Positions 1 through 6,476 of a stretch of DNA of 7,597 bases are shown here, piece by piece. The stretch's first letter is position 1. The number at the start of each line of letters is the position of its first letter. The translations under genes were made by a program, and so were the position numbers. A model generated the notes under the pieces. That model was given only the letters and a program-made list of their open reading frames with translations, did no database searches and was not told the DNA's origin. The DNA comes from Spirochaetaceae bacterium (GTDB lineage: Bacteria; Spirochaetota; Spirochaetia; SZUA-6; Bin103), in NCBI GenBank assembly GCA_026710565.1, contig JAPOQV010000421.1, positions 1 to 7,597 of the forward strand, given 5' to 3'.

Positions 1-1
1 G

Positions 2-514
2 GCGGGGGTGGGGCGGGCGCGGCGGGCCCGCGGGGTGTGTTTCAGCGCCCCGGGGGGGGCGCGGGAGGAGGAGTGGCCCCGCCGCATCGCCGCCCACCGC
101 GAGCGCCGGCCCAGCGGATGGGACACCCTGGAGGAGCCCCTCGACCCGGCCGGCAGGGCCGAACCGATCCTGAGCCGCTACGACACGGTGGTGCTGGACT
201 GCCTCACCCTGTGGGTCAGCAACCTCTTGCTCCGGCACGAAGACGACCCCGCCGCCGAGGAGCTCATCCTGGACGCCGCCGGCCGGCTGCTGAACCTGAT
301 CGAGCGCTCCACGGCCACCTGGATCGTGATCAGCAACGAGGTGGGCCTGGGCGTGGTGCCGCCCTCGTCACTCGGACGCGCGTACCGCGACGCGCTCGGC
401 CGCGTGAACCAGCTCGCCGCCGCCCGCGCCGGCCGCGTCTACCTGATGGTCGCCGGCCTCGCCCTGGACGTGAAAGCCCTGAACGCGCAGCCCCTCACAC
501 AGTTGGGCCGGTAG
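2..514 (+). CDS. cobU: Adenosylcobinamide kinase / guanylyltransferase, 5'-truncated
   Basis: CobU (CobP) phosphorylates adenosylcobinamide and then transfers GMP to make adenosyl-GDP-cobinamide, a late cytoplasmic step of cobalamin assembly. Family blocks seen in order: RRIAAHRERRP (nt 80-112), whose His at 95-97 matches the guanylylated histidine of CobU; VVLDCLTLWVSNLL (about nt 187-230); VISNEVGLGVVP followed by a YRDALGRVNQ stretch; and a terminal LMVAGLALDVK. The P-loop (GxxxSGKS) should lie some 30 residues before RIAAH, which is outside the window, so this is the C-terminal ~85-90% of the gene. The first ~20 visible residues are Arg/Gly-rich and fit the family poorly; they come from a G/C-homopolymer edge that may contain base errors. 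Stop is TAG at 512-514. The gene converges on the cobQ-MFS pair, and its last 20 bases overlap an antisense cobQ-tail relic. Confidence 0.88.
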   Translation, partial: AGVGRARRARGVCFSAPGGAREEEWPRRIAAHRERRPSGWDTLEEPLDPAGRAEPILSRYDTVVLDCLTLWVSNLLLRHEDDPAAEELILDAAGRLLNLIERSTATWIVISNEVGLGVVPPSSLGRAYRDALGRVNQLAAARAGRVYLMVAGLALDVKALNAQPLTQLGR

Positions 515-626
515 CCACGTTCGGCCGCCGCGCCACCCCGAACAGCGCGTCCAGGTCGACCGACGCGGACAGGGTGTCCGCCACCGCCTCGCCGCCGATA
601 CGGTAGCGCGGCACCGGCAGCCGCAT
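495..626 (-). pseudogene. Relic copy of the cobQ 3' end (43-codon ORF)
   Basis: On the minus strand, 28 bases beyond the transporter stop, an ATG (626-624) opens a 43-residue frame ending in TGA (497-495). Its C-terminal half reads VADTLSA-S-VDLDALFG-V-ARRPN, against VADTLSA-A-VDLDALFG-A-ARRPN at the end of the intact CobQ downstream (20 of 22 residues identical). The residues before it (MRLPVPRYRIGGEA) do not match CobQ. Its last 20 bases overlap the cobU end on the opposite strand. Most likely it is a leftover of a duplicated or displaced cobQ tail. A short expressed protein, or the tail of another gene that recombined with cobQ, cannot be excluded. Confidence 0.6.
519..587. repeat. 69-bp direct repeat, copy A
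   Basis: This segment matches 1947-2015 base for base without gaps at 65 of 69 positions (offset 1428), by manual alignment. Three mismatches fall in the first 17 bases and one in the middle. The similarity stops sharply on the right after CCACCGC. Both copies have the same orientation and encode the CobQ C-terminal tail on the minus strand. The pair brackets the whole MFS transporter gene. Confidence 0.85.
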
Positions 627-654
627 GTCCGCCTGATGGGCCCCGTGCCGGCGG

Positions 655-1932
655 TCAAGTGGGGTTGCGGTACTCGCCCCGCGGTACGCGGAAGTAGAGC
701 CAGAACATCGCCGCGCCGGCGACAGTGATGGTGGCGGCCAACAGGTAGAGGCCGGGGAAGCCCAAAGCCGGGATCAGGTAGCCGCCGCCGAGCGCCATGG
801 ACGAGAATCCCAGCCCCATCGACATCGACACCACCCCCGACGTGACCGCGCGTCGGCTCGCCGGCACGATCTCCATGTGCATCACGCTGGTAACCGACTG
901 GGTGACCGAGCGCATGCCCACCACCAGTGTAAAACCGATGCCCGCCGCCGCCCAATGCGGCACCAGCGCCATGATCACCAGGCTCGCGGCGGTGATCGCG
1001 GTAGTGACGACGATTACCGGCATCTTGCCCGCACGGTTGGCCAGCGCCGGGGCGCACAATGCCGCCGGACCTGCCACCAGCTGTCCGAACGCCAGCAGCA
1101 GGCCAATGCGCGATGTCGAAGCGCCCAGATCCAGTTCCAGGTAGACGTTGAAGAACGACCGGGCGGCGCCTTCGCCGGCCATGCGCAGCAACGCGGTAAT
1201 ACCCAGGAAGAAGATCAGCACGTGGAGGGCGCGGTCGGCGCTGCGTACCTCGCGGGCGGTGCGCCGGCGTGCGTTGCCGTTGCGGCGCCGCTTCGGCGGC
1301 TCCAGGTCGCGGGTGCGGGCCACGATCCATGGGGTGGGCAGCAGGATCGCGCCGGCGAACACCAGGGCCACCGCGAACGGCAGCGGATGCGCCGTGTCCA
1401 GACCCAGACCGTTGGCGATCCACACCGGCAGCGCGCCGGACACCACGCTGCCGGCGAAGCCCGCCACCGGCGGAATCGCCGCCAGCATCGCGAACGCGTA
1501 GGGCCGGTCGCGCGCATCGGTGGCGGCCACCAGGTAGGGGTAGGAGTTGACTATGTACAGGGAGAATCCGATCCCCGACAGCACGCGCATGGCGATGATG
1601 CCGACGTCGCGCGGCGACCCCACCGGCAGCAGTGCCATGACCGGCACCAGCATGACTCCCGCGGCCAGGAAGCACATGCCACCGGTCGCGCCGCGCCGCA
1701 TGCCGAAGCGGCTGCCGATCACGCCCGCCGGCAGTGAGGAGAGCGCAAAGGCAAGCGCGGTGCTCCCGTTCGCCATGCCGATGAAGTCGGTGCCGTAGCC
1801 CAGCCGCAGCAGATACAGGTTGAGCAGCACCGACACGAAACCGAAGTAGCTGAATCCCACCATACTGGCGGCGATCAGGTACCGGTACACGTCGGCGTGG
1901 AACCCGCGTAGCGCTTGCCGAAGATTGGTCAC
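655..1932 (-). CDS. Major facilitator superfamily (MFS) transporter, 12 helices
   Basis: A 425-residue integral inner-membrane protein. Hydrophobic segments fall in two halves of about six, separated by a basic, hydrophilic loop (about residues 206-236, with KRRR and RRRT clusters), the usual MFS 6+6 layout. GSRFGMRRG at about residues 73-81 fits the MFS loop 2-3 signature G-x-x-x-D-R-x-G-R-R in degenerate form. The second half has further glycine-rich helices and ends in a short cytoplasmic tail (YRNPT). Start chosen: GTG at 1932-1930, whose GTGA overlaps the cobQ stop by 4 bases, a common sign of translational coupling. Longer readings that begin inside cobQ lack transporter character (Arg/Gly-rich) and were not used. 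No strong Shine-Dalgarno is seen, which fits coupling. Substrate unknown; co-expression with cobQ suggests a corrinoid, a precursor or an export role, which is inference only. Confidence 0.85.
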   Translation of the reverse strand: MTNLRQALRGFHADVYRYLIAASMVGFSYFGFVSVLLNLYLLRLGYGTDFIGMANGSTALAFALSSLPAGVIGSRFGMRRGATGGMCFLAAGVMLVPVMALLPVGSPRDVGIIAMRVLSGIGFSLYIVNSYPYLVAATDARDRPYAFAMLAAIPPVAGFAGSVVSGALPVWIANGLGLDTAHPLPFAVALVFAGAILLPTPWIVARTRDLEPPKRRRNGNARRRTAREVRSADRALHVLIFFLGITALLRMAGEGAARSFFNVYLELDLGASTSRIGLLLAFGQLVAGPAALCAPALANRAGKMPVIVVTTAITAASLVIMALVPHWAAAGIGFTLVVGMRSVTQSVTSVMHMEIVPASRRAVTSGVVSMSMGLGFSSMALGGGYLIPALGFPGLYLLAATITVAGAAMFWLYFRVPRGEYRNPT

Positions 1933-3413
1933 GTGTGCCGGTCCGCGTTCGGCCGGCGCGCGGCCCCGAACAGCGCGTCCAGGTCGACCGCCGCGGACAG
2001 GGTGTCCGCCACCGCATCCAGGGCCGCATCCACGGCCGCCTCGTACTGCAGCGACGAGGCGGTGCCCGCCGCGACGCGCTCCAGCCAAGCACGCCGATAC
2101 GCGTCGTTCGCGAACAGCCCGTGCAGATAGGTGCCCTCGACCAGCCCGTCCGCGCTGCGCGCGCCGTCCGCTCCGGTCTCCAGGTGGAACATCGGCCGCG
2201 CCAGGTCCGCGCCGTGCGAGCGCCCCGTGTGGATTTCGTAGCCGTTCACCGGGTCATCGCTCAGAGCGCACCGCCCGCGCGCCGGCCGTACCGTCTTCTC
2301 GGCGTGCATGGTCGTCTCCACGTCCAGGAGCCCGAGCCCATCGACCGAGCCGGCCGGCCCGTCCGCCCCCGCCGGGTCGTGCACGCAGCTCCCCAGCATC
2401 TGCAGCCCTCCGCACACACCCACCACGCGCCCGCCAGCCCGCACGTGCGCCAGGATGTCGTGGTCCCACCCCTGCTCCCGCAGGAACACCAGGTCGCCGA
2501 TCGTCGACTTCGTGCCGAACAGTATCACCACGTCCACGTCGCGCGGGATCGGCCGGCCAGCCGGTACGAATGCGAAGTCCACGTCCGGCTCCAGCCGCAA
2601 CGGATCGGCGTCGTCGTAGTTCGCCAGGCGCGACAGCACCGGCGCGGCCACCTTCAGCCGTCCGCCGTGCGAGGGTAGCGTCGGCGGCAGCGAAGCCGCA
2701 TCCTCGGCCGGCAGCCGCAGCGCCGCCGGCTCCCACGGAATCACTCCGAAGCAGGGCCAACCGGTGTGCCGCTCGATAATGCGCACCCCATCATCGAACA
2801 GCGCCGCGTCCCCCCGTAGCTTGTTGATCAGGAACCCCGCGATCAAAGCGCGGTCCTCAGCGTCCAGCACGGCACTGGTACCGACCACCGAAGCGATCAC
2901 CCCACCGCGATCGATGTCCCCGACCAGGCACACCGGCACCTCCGCCCGCCGCGCGAAGCCCATGTTGGCGATGTCTCCGGCGCGCAGGTTGACCTCCGCC
3001 GGGCTGCCGGCTCCCTCCACGATCACCAGGTCGAACTCCGCCACCAGCCGTCCGAAGCTCTCCATGACCGCGTCCATCAGGCGAGCGCGCCCTGCCCGGT
3101 AGTCGGACGCATGCAGCATCCCCACCGGCCTCCCGTGCACGACCACCTGCGAACCGCGGTCGGTCTGCGGCTTCAGAAGCCCCGGATTGAAGCCCGTCCG
3201 CGCCGCAAGTCCCGCCGCCCGCGCCTGCACCGCCTGCGCCCGTCCGATCTCGCCCCCGTCCGCGCAGGCCGCGGCGTTGTTCGACATGTTCTGCGGCTTG
3301 AACGGAGCCACCCGCACTCCCCGGCGCTTCGCCGCCCGGCACAGCCCGGCGACCACCACCGACTTCCCCGCATCGGATGCCGTCCCCTGAATCATGATCG
3401 CTTGCGCGCCCAC
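1929..3413 (-). CDS. cobQ: Cobyric acid synthase (glutamine-hydrolysing)
   Basis: CobQ (CbiP) amidates four peripheral carboxylates of adenosylcobyrinic acid a,c-diamide with glutamine and ATP, giving adenosylcobyric acid, in the cytoplasm. At 494 residues it has full family length. N-terminal synthetase domain: P-loop-like GTASDAGKS (10-18), FKPQNMSNN (39-46), KPQTDRGSQ (81-89), EGAGSPAE (133-140), GDIDRGG (165-171). C-terminal type I glutaminase domain: VGVCGGLQMLG with nucleophile Cys334; GYEIHTGRS (391-399); GTYLHGLF with the likely catalytic His431. All key residues are present, so it should be active. Start GTG 3413-3411 is preceded by GGAGGGG at 5-base spacing, a clear ribosome site, and places the P-loop at the usual distance. 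The stop overlaps the MFS start. The last ~70 bases are duplicated beyond the MFS gene. No cobalamin riboswitch could be recognised upstream. Confidence 0.96.
   Translation of the reverse strand: MGAQAIMIQGTASDAGKSVVVAGLCRAAKRRGVRVAPFKPQNMSNNAAACADGGEIGRAQAVQARAAGLAARTGFNPGLLKPQTDRGSQVVVHGRPVGMLHASDYRAGRARLMDAVMESFGRLVAEFDLVIVEGAGSPAEVNLRAGDIANMGFARRAEVPVCLVGDIDRGGVIASVVGTSAVLDAEDRALIAGFLINKLRGDAALFDDGVRIIERHTGWPCFGVIPWEPAALRLPAEDAASLPPTLPSHGGRLKVAAPVLSRLANYDDADPLRLEPDVDFAFVPAGRPIPRDVDVVILFGTKSTIGDLVFLREQGWDHDILAHVRAGGRVVGVCGGLQMLGSCVHDPAGADGPAGSVDGLGLLDVETTMHAEKTVRPARGRCALSDDPVNGYEIHTGRSHGADLARPMFHLETGADGARSADGLVEGTYLHGLFANDAYRRAWLERVAAGTASSLQYEAAVDAALDAVADTLSAAVDLDALFGAARRPNADRHT
1947..2015. 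repeat. 69-bp direct repeat, copy B (inside cobQ 3' end)
   Basis: Parental-looking copy of the repeat, lying within the intact cobQ and coding for its last part (VADTLSAAVDLDALFG and the residues after it). It is 65/69 identical to 519-587. Because this copy is continuous with a full-length cobQ, the other copy is the more likely derived one. Confidence 0.85.
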
Positions 3414-3416
3414 CAG

Positions 3417-3423
3417 CCCCTCC
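3417..3423 (-). promoter_or_regulatory. Shine-Dalgarno site of cobQ
   Basis: GGAGGGG on the minus strand, ending 5 bases (GCTG plus overlap with the run) before the GTG start at 3413. It is the strongest ribosome-binding site in the window and decides for the GTG start over the internal ATG six codons later. Confidence 0.75.
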
Positions 3424-3561
3424 GTTAGCCACGGTGCGACTTCAGCCCCCGGTTCGCAAGCATGGAGTCATGGGTTTCGAGCACACCGGTACGGCTTGCG
3501 GTGGTGCCTTGCGGGAACAAGTCCCGATGGCGCCCAATGCACGTCAGCGGATGCGATCGAC
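3424..3561. other. Gap between cobQ and regulator relic, no gene recognised
   Basis: This short interval must hold the leftward cobQ promoter, but no convincing -35/-10 pair was found. It contains a small inverted repeat, CGGGA-ACAAG-TCCCG (3512-3526), without a T-run. Neither strand gives a recognisable protein, and no B12-box-like element of a cobalamin riboswitch was identified. Confidence 0.4.
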
Positions 3562-3739
3562 GTGAGTAAGAGGATGCTCGCCCAGTTGACGGCCCTCGGC
3601 GAAGGCTTCACCACCGAGTTCGAGCGCTCGGTACCCGCTGATCCCGCACATCCGTGGCCGGGATGAACGGCTGGAGCTTCCCGAGGACACTATTCGCGAG
3701 GCGCTGGTGAATGCCATCGCACACCGGGACTTACGTGAG
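3562..3739 (+). pseudogene. Decayed AlbA_2/ATPase-type transcriptional regulator relic
   Basis: Two pieces of one family are visible in different frames. From GTG 3562 (or ATG 3574) the frame reads MLAQLTALGEGFTTEFERS, which resembles the start of AlbA_2 (Schlafen-like) DNA-binding regulators, where an E-x-x-x-x-E-F-K-x-S block begins the domain; this frame stops at 3664-3666. In another frame, open from 3590, comes RDERLELPEDTIREALVNAI (about 3659-3718) followed by AHRDL. The motif REALVNAIAHRD is typical of the later ATPase-like domain of the same regulators. The intact family has well over 100 residues between these blocks, so an internal deletion plus frame change is inferred. The second frame runs without a stop into the glycosidase gene. 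Not functional as a regulator. Confidence 0.6.
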
Positions 3740-6337
3740 ATGACCCGCTTCGACGTCGACGCGCTCGCAGATCCGGACGCCTTCCACTGGCCCGGTTACT
3801 TCTGGCTCTGGAACGACGTCCTGGAGCGGGAGGCGCTGTTCCGGCAGCTTCGGGACATGGACTCCGTGGGAGCGAAGAACATCTGGATCCTTCCGGTTCC
3901 GGCGGACTTCAGGCCGAACTCCATGAAGACCAACCTTCAGCCCGAGTACCTGTCGGAGGAGTACCTGGCGATCCTCGACGACTTGGTCGTGGAGATGCAG
4001 CGCAGGGGCATGAAGCTCTGGCTGTACGACGAGGGCGGATGGCCTTCCGGCGGCAACTGCGGCCGCATCGTCAGGGAACGTCCGGACTGGGCTCGGCAGA
4101 CGCTGGTGAAGCGCGACGTCGCGCCGGCCGAGCTCGAACGGGTGCCTGACGACTGCATCGCGGCCTTCCAGGCCGGCGGGAACGGCGGCGGCAGACGGCT
4201 GGACCCCGGCGAGACGCTCGCGGTCGGGCACGGAGCGGAGTTGTACTTCGCCCAATTCGGACACGAGACGGCCCTCGTCCCCTCCTACCCGGACCTGCTG
4301 AACCCGGAGGTCACCAGGACATTCATCGCCCGAAGCCACGAGGGGTACCGGCGGGTGCTGGGCCGGCACTTCGGGGACACGATCCCGCTGGTCCTCTCCG
4401 ACGAGCCGCGCGTGGACAATCCTCCCTGGACCGGCGACCTGGCGGACGCGTTTCGGGCCGACAAGGGCTACGACATCCGCGACGTGCTGCCGGCCATCTT
4501 TCAGGAAGACGAGGCGACCGCCCAAGTCCGCATCGACTACTTCGACTGGTGGTCGCGTCGGTTCGCCGAAGCGTTCTTCGGACAGATCCAGCAGTGGTCG
4601 ACCCGCAACGGGCTGTGGTCGATCGGGCACCTGGGCGGCGAGGACCTGACCATCGGCTCGCGCAAGTACGGGTTCGGCCACGTGATGCGCGTCCTCCGCA
4701 AATACGACATCCCCGGCGTGGACACCATCTGGAAGCAACTCCATCCCGGCAGGAAGGCGATCCTGCCCGTGCACTGGGATACCAGTGAAGGCTCCCTTCC
4801 GGTCGCGGACAACCACCACTTCCCGAAGTACGCCTCCTCGGTCGCGCACCAGAGCGGCACACCGTGGTCGTGGACGGAGTCGTTCTCGGCGTACGGCAGC
4901 GCGCTGACCATCGAAGAGATGAAGTGGATCACGGACTTCCAGTTCGTGCGCGGCATCAACCTGCTCATCTCCGGCCAGGCGTTGCTGTCGACGAAGGGCC
5001 ACTACATGGGGTTCATCCGCCCGATGTTCGTGCGCGAGAACCCGCTGTTCCGCCACCTGGACCTCTACCACGCTTACACGGCACGGCTGAGCTACCTGCT
5101 GAGCCTGGGCAGGCCGGCGATCCGCGCCGCCCTCTACTTCCCCGTGCGAGACATCTGGGCCGGCGGCGCTGAGCTCGACCGCGTAGCCGGGTCGAACGAC
5201 GCGGTGGCGCACACGCTGCTTGCTCACCAGTGCGACTTCGACATGATCGACGACGACCTGCTGGAGGACGCGTCGGCGAGCGCTCACGACGGCTGCCTGC
5301 ACGCCGGGCCGATGCGGTACGACACGGTGTACGTGTCGCGGACCAGGCACATGAGCGACGGCTCGCGGGAGAAGCTCGCCCGCTTCATCGGCGCCGGCGG
5401 CAGGGTGTACTGGGCGGACAACCGCAAGGCGTCCGAGGCGCCGGCCGGCAGCACCTCGATCGAGCTGGACGAGGTCGGCCGGCGCCTCGTGGAGCCACTT
5501 GTCGACGTGCGCCCCGCGAACGCCGGCGTGCGCGTGTGCAGGCGGGACCTGGAGAACGGCGCGCTCTATTTCCTGACCAACGAGGGCTCCGGCGTCGGCA
5601 AGGAAGACGCGGTGGCGACGGACGCCACGATCGTCTTCAAGGACACACGTCCGGTGGTCCGGATCGACCCGGAGACGGGCACATGCAGCAGACCGGAGGA
5701 CGCGGAACACACGGATGGGACGTGCTCGGTACCGCTGCGCATGCGATTTGCCGAGTCGTACGTGTTCCTCTTCACGGACGACGACATACCGGCAGCACCG
5801 GTGTCAGCGCGGGGTCACGAGGGGCGGATAGCCATCGACGAAGGATGGACCTGCCGGCGAACGCGCGCGTTTCGGATCGGAGACGAGGAGTTCAAGCTTG
5901 CTGACGTCCACGAAGACGCTTCTCCCATCACGCTCGGCGACTGGGGCGATGCCCTCGGCCACGACTTCGCGGGCGACGCCGAGTACCGCGTGGACTTTCA
6001 GCTCAGCGGGCCGGATGCGGCGCGCGCGTCCACGCTCGACCTGGGCCAGGTGTGGGGCGTCGCCGAAGTCGTCCTGAACGGCGTCCCCCTGGGTCGGCGC
6101 GCGTGGGAGCCGTTCCGGCTCGACCTGCAGAGCGCGGCGGTGGCAGGTACCAACTCGCTGCGCGTGACCGTGACCAACACGATGGCCAACCAGTTCCTGC
6201 ACACCAGGAAGCTCGAGCGCTGGCCGGACAACGTCCTCGGCATCTACCACAAGCAGTGCCTGGCCCTGGAGCAGGGCTATACCCGAAGCGGGCTCTACGG
6301 CCCGGTGAGTGTTGGCCTGTCAGGAGGGACATCCTGA
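3740..6337 (+). CDS. GH106-like glycoside hydrolase (alpha-L-rhamnosidase type)
   Basis: An 865-residue enzyme predicted to remove terminal sugars, most likely alpha-L-rhamnose, from oligosaccharides or glycosides. N-terminal barrel: WPGYFWLWND near residue 15, LSEEYL near 70, WLYDEGGWPSG (94-104), all typical of GH106-like proteins. Candidate catalytic pair: Glu222 in VLSDEPRVDN and Glu380 in WSWTESFSAYG, the latter preceded by HFPKYASSVAH, a conserved-looking substrate-site block. Residues ~750-860 form a beta-sandwich like the GH2 sugar-binding domain (VVLNGVPLG, NSLRVTVTNTMANQ), ending GLYGPVSVGL. No signal peptide or membrane segment, so cytoplasmic. Start: ATG 3740 fits the family N-terminus. 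An alternative GTG at 3707 has a better ribosome site (GAGG, 5-base spacing), but its 11 extra residues are the regulator relic's NAIAHRDL. Substrate is inferred; the family also contains uncharacterised members. No transporter or sugar regulator adjoins it. Confidence 0.82.
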   Translation: MTRFDVDALADPDAFHWPGYFWLWNDVLEREALFRQLRDMDSVGAKNIWILPVPADFRPNSMKTNLQPEYLSEEYLAILDDLVVEMQRRGMKLWLYDEGGWPSGGNCGRIVRERPDWARQTLVKRDVAPAELERVPDDCIAAFQAGGNGGGRRLDPGETLAVGHGAELYFAQFGHETALVPSYPDLLNPEVTRTFIARSHEGYRRVLGRHFGDTIPLVLSDEPRVDNPPWTGDLADAFRADKGYDIRDVLPAIFQEDEATAQVRIDYFDWWSRRFAEAFFGQIQQWSTRNGLWSIGHLGGEDLTIGSRKYGFGHVMRVLRKYDIPGVDTIWKQLHPGRKAILPVHWDTSEGSLPVADNHHFPKYASSVAHQSGTPWSWTESFSAYGSALTIEEMKWITDFQFVRGINLLISGQALLSTKGHYMGFIRPMFVRENPLFRHLDLYHAYTARLSYLLSLGRPAIRAALYFPVRDIWAGGAELDRVAGSNDAVAHTLLAHQCDFDMIDDDLLEDASASAHDGCLHAGPMRYDTVYVSRTRHMSDGSREKLARFIGAGGRVYWADNRKASEAPAGSTSIELDEVGRRLVEPLVDVRPANAGVRVCRRDLENGALYFLTNEGSGVGKEDAVATDATIVFKDTRPVVRIDPETGTCSRPEDAEHTDGTCSVPLRMRFAESYVFLFTDDDIPAAPVSARGHEGRIAIDEGWTCRRTRAFRIGDEEFKLADVHEDASPITLGDWGDALGHDFAGDAEYRVDFQLSGPDAARASTLDLGQVWGVAEVVLNGVPLGRRAWEPFRLDLQSAAVAGTNSLRVTVTNTMANQFLHTRKLERWPDNVLGIYHKQCLALEQGYTRSGLYGPVSVGLSGGTS
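6320..6337. repeat. Small inverted repeat over the glycosidase stop
   Basis: TCAGGA-GGGACA-TCCTGA, a perfect 6-bp stem with a 6-base loop; the right arm contains the glycosidase TGA and the left arm contains the in-frame TGA of the antisense HicB relic. There is no T-run, so it is a weak candidate at best for a terminator. It may simply mark the join between the two sequences. Confidence 0.3.
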
Positions 6338-6418
6338 GGGCAGACCGTCCTCTTCGAGGGCGGCGACGTACCCTTCAATCGCTTCCTTGATGTTGGCCAT
6401 GGCTTCCTCTTTGCGCCT
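6320..6418 (-). pseudogene. HicB-family antitoxin C-terminal relic
   Basis: On the minus strand the frame from about 6418 reads RRKEEAMANIKEAIEGY, then VAALEEDGLP, then SGCPS and a TGA (6322-6320). The block E-E-A-x-x-N-I-x-E-A-I-E-x-Y-x-x-A-L-E-E-D-G is the standard C-terminal helix of the HicB antitoxin core, which neutralises the HicA mRNA interferase. The N-terminal two-thirds of HicB and any HicA toxin are missing: upstream the frame meets a stop within about 20 bases of 6418. Beyond DGLP the frame continues into glycosidase 3' sequence, so homology breaks at about 6338-6345. An ATG at 6400 could in principle start a 26-residue peptide, but nothing suggests it is used. Confidence 0.65.
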
Positions 6419-6446
6419 TGACGGAGCAACTGGACATCACAACAAT
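6418..6446 (+). promoter_or_regulatory. Candidate sigma70-type promoter of the Phd/YefM gene
   Basis: TTGACG (6418-6423) and AACAAT (6441-6446) are separated by exactly 17 bases; the first matches the -35 consensus at 5 of 6 positions and the second the -10 at 4 of 6. Transcription would begin near 6453, about 24 bases before the antitoxin ATG, leaving room for its ribosome site. Recognised by eye only. Confidence 0.4.
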
Positions 6447-6466
6447 CTAGCCAGATCAACTGGACA
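6427..6466. promoter_or_regulatory. Candidate antitoxin operator: paired CAACTGGACA repeats
   Basis: CAACTGGACA occurs at 6427-6436 and again at 6457-6466, start-to-start 30 bases, close to three helical turns, so both face the same side of DNA. The first lies in the promoter spacer and the second just after the expected transcription start. Phd/YefM antitoxins usually repress their own promoters by binding repeated short sites, so these are plausible half-sites; binding is inferred. Confidence 0.35.
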
Positions 6467-6475
6467 GAGGAAGGG
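6466..6475 (+). promoter_or_regulatory. Ribosome-binding site of the Phd/YefM antitoxin
   Basis: A purine tract containing AGGAAGGG directly precedes ATG 6477. It supports this start rather than any upstream start in the same frame, which would read into glycosidase and promoter sequence. Confidence 0.55.
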
Positions 6476-6476
6476 A

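Noticed and set aside
368..2092. Long minus-strand frame overlapping the transporter, cobQ tail and cobU end
   Set aside because: The Arg/Pro-rich translation is out of frame with both the transporter and CobQ, which have clear family features.
3512..3526. CGGGA-ACAAG-TCCCG hairpin as a terminator
   Set aside because: Only a 5-bp stem with no T-run on either strand.
3424..3561. Possible cobalamin riboswitch upstream of cobQ
   Set aside because: No recognisable B12-box or conserved core elements, and little room before the regulator relic.
3731..5710. Long open frame (about 659 codons) on the minus strand, antisense to the glycosidase
   Set aside because: It is the mirror of a well-supported glycosidase frame in G+C-rich DNA; its translation is Val/Arg/Pro/His-rich with no family pattern.
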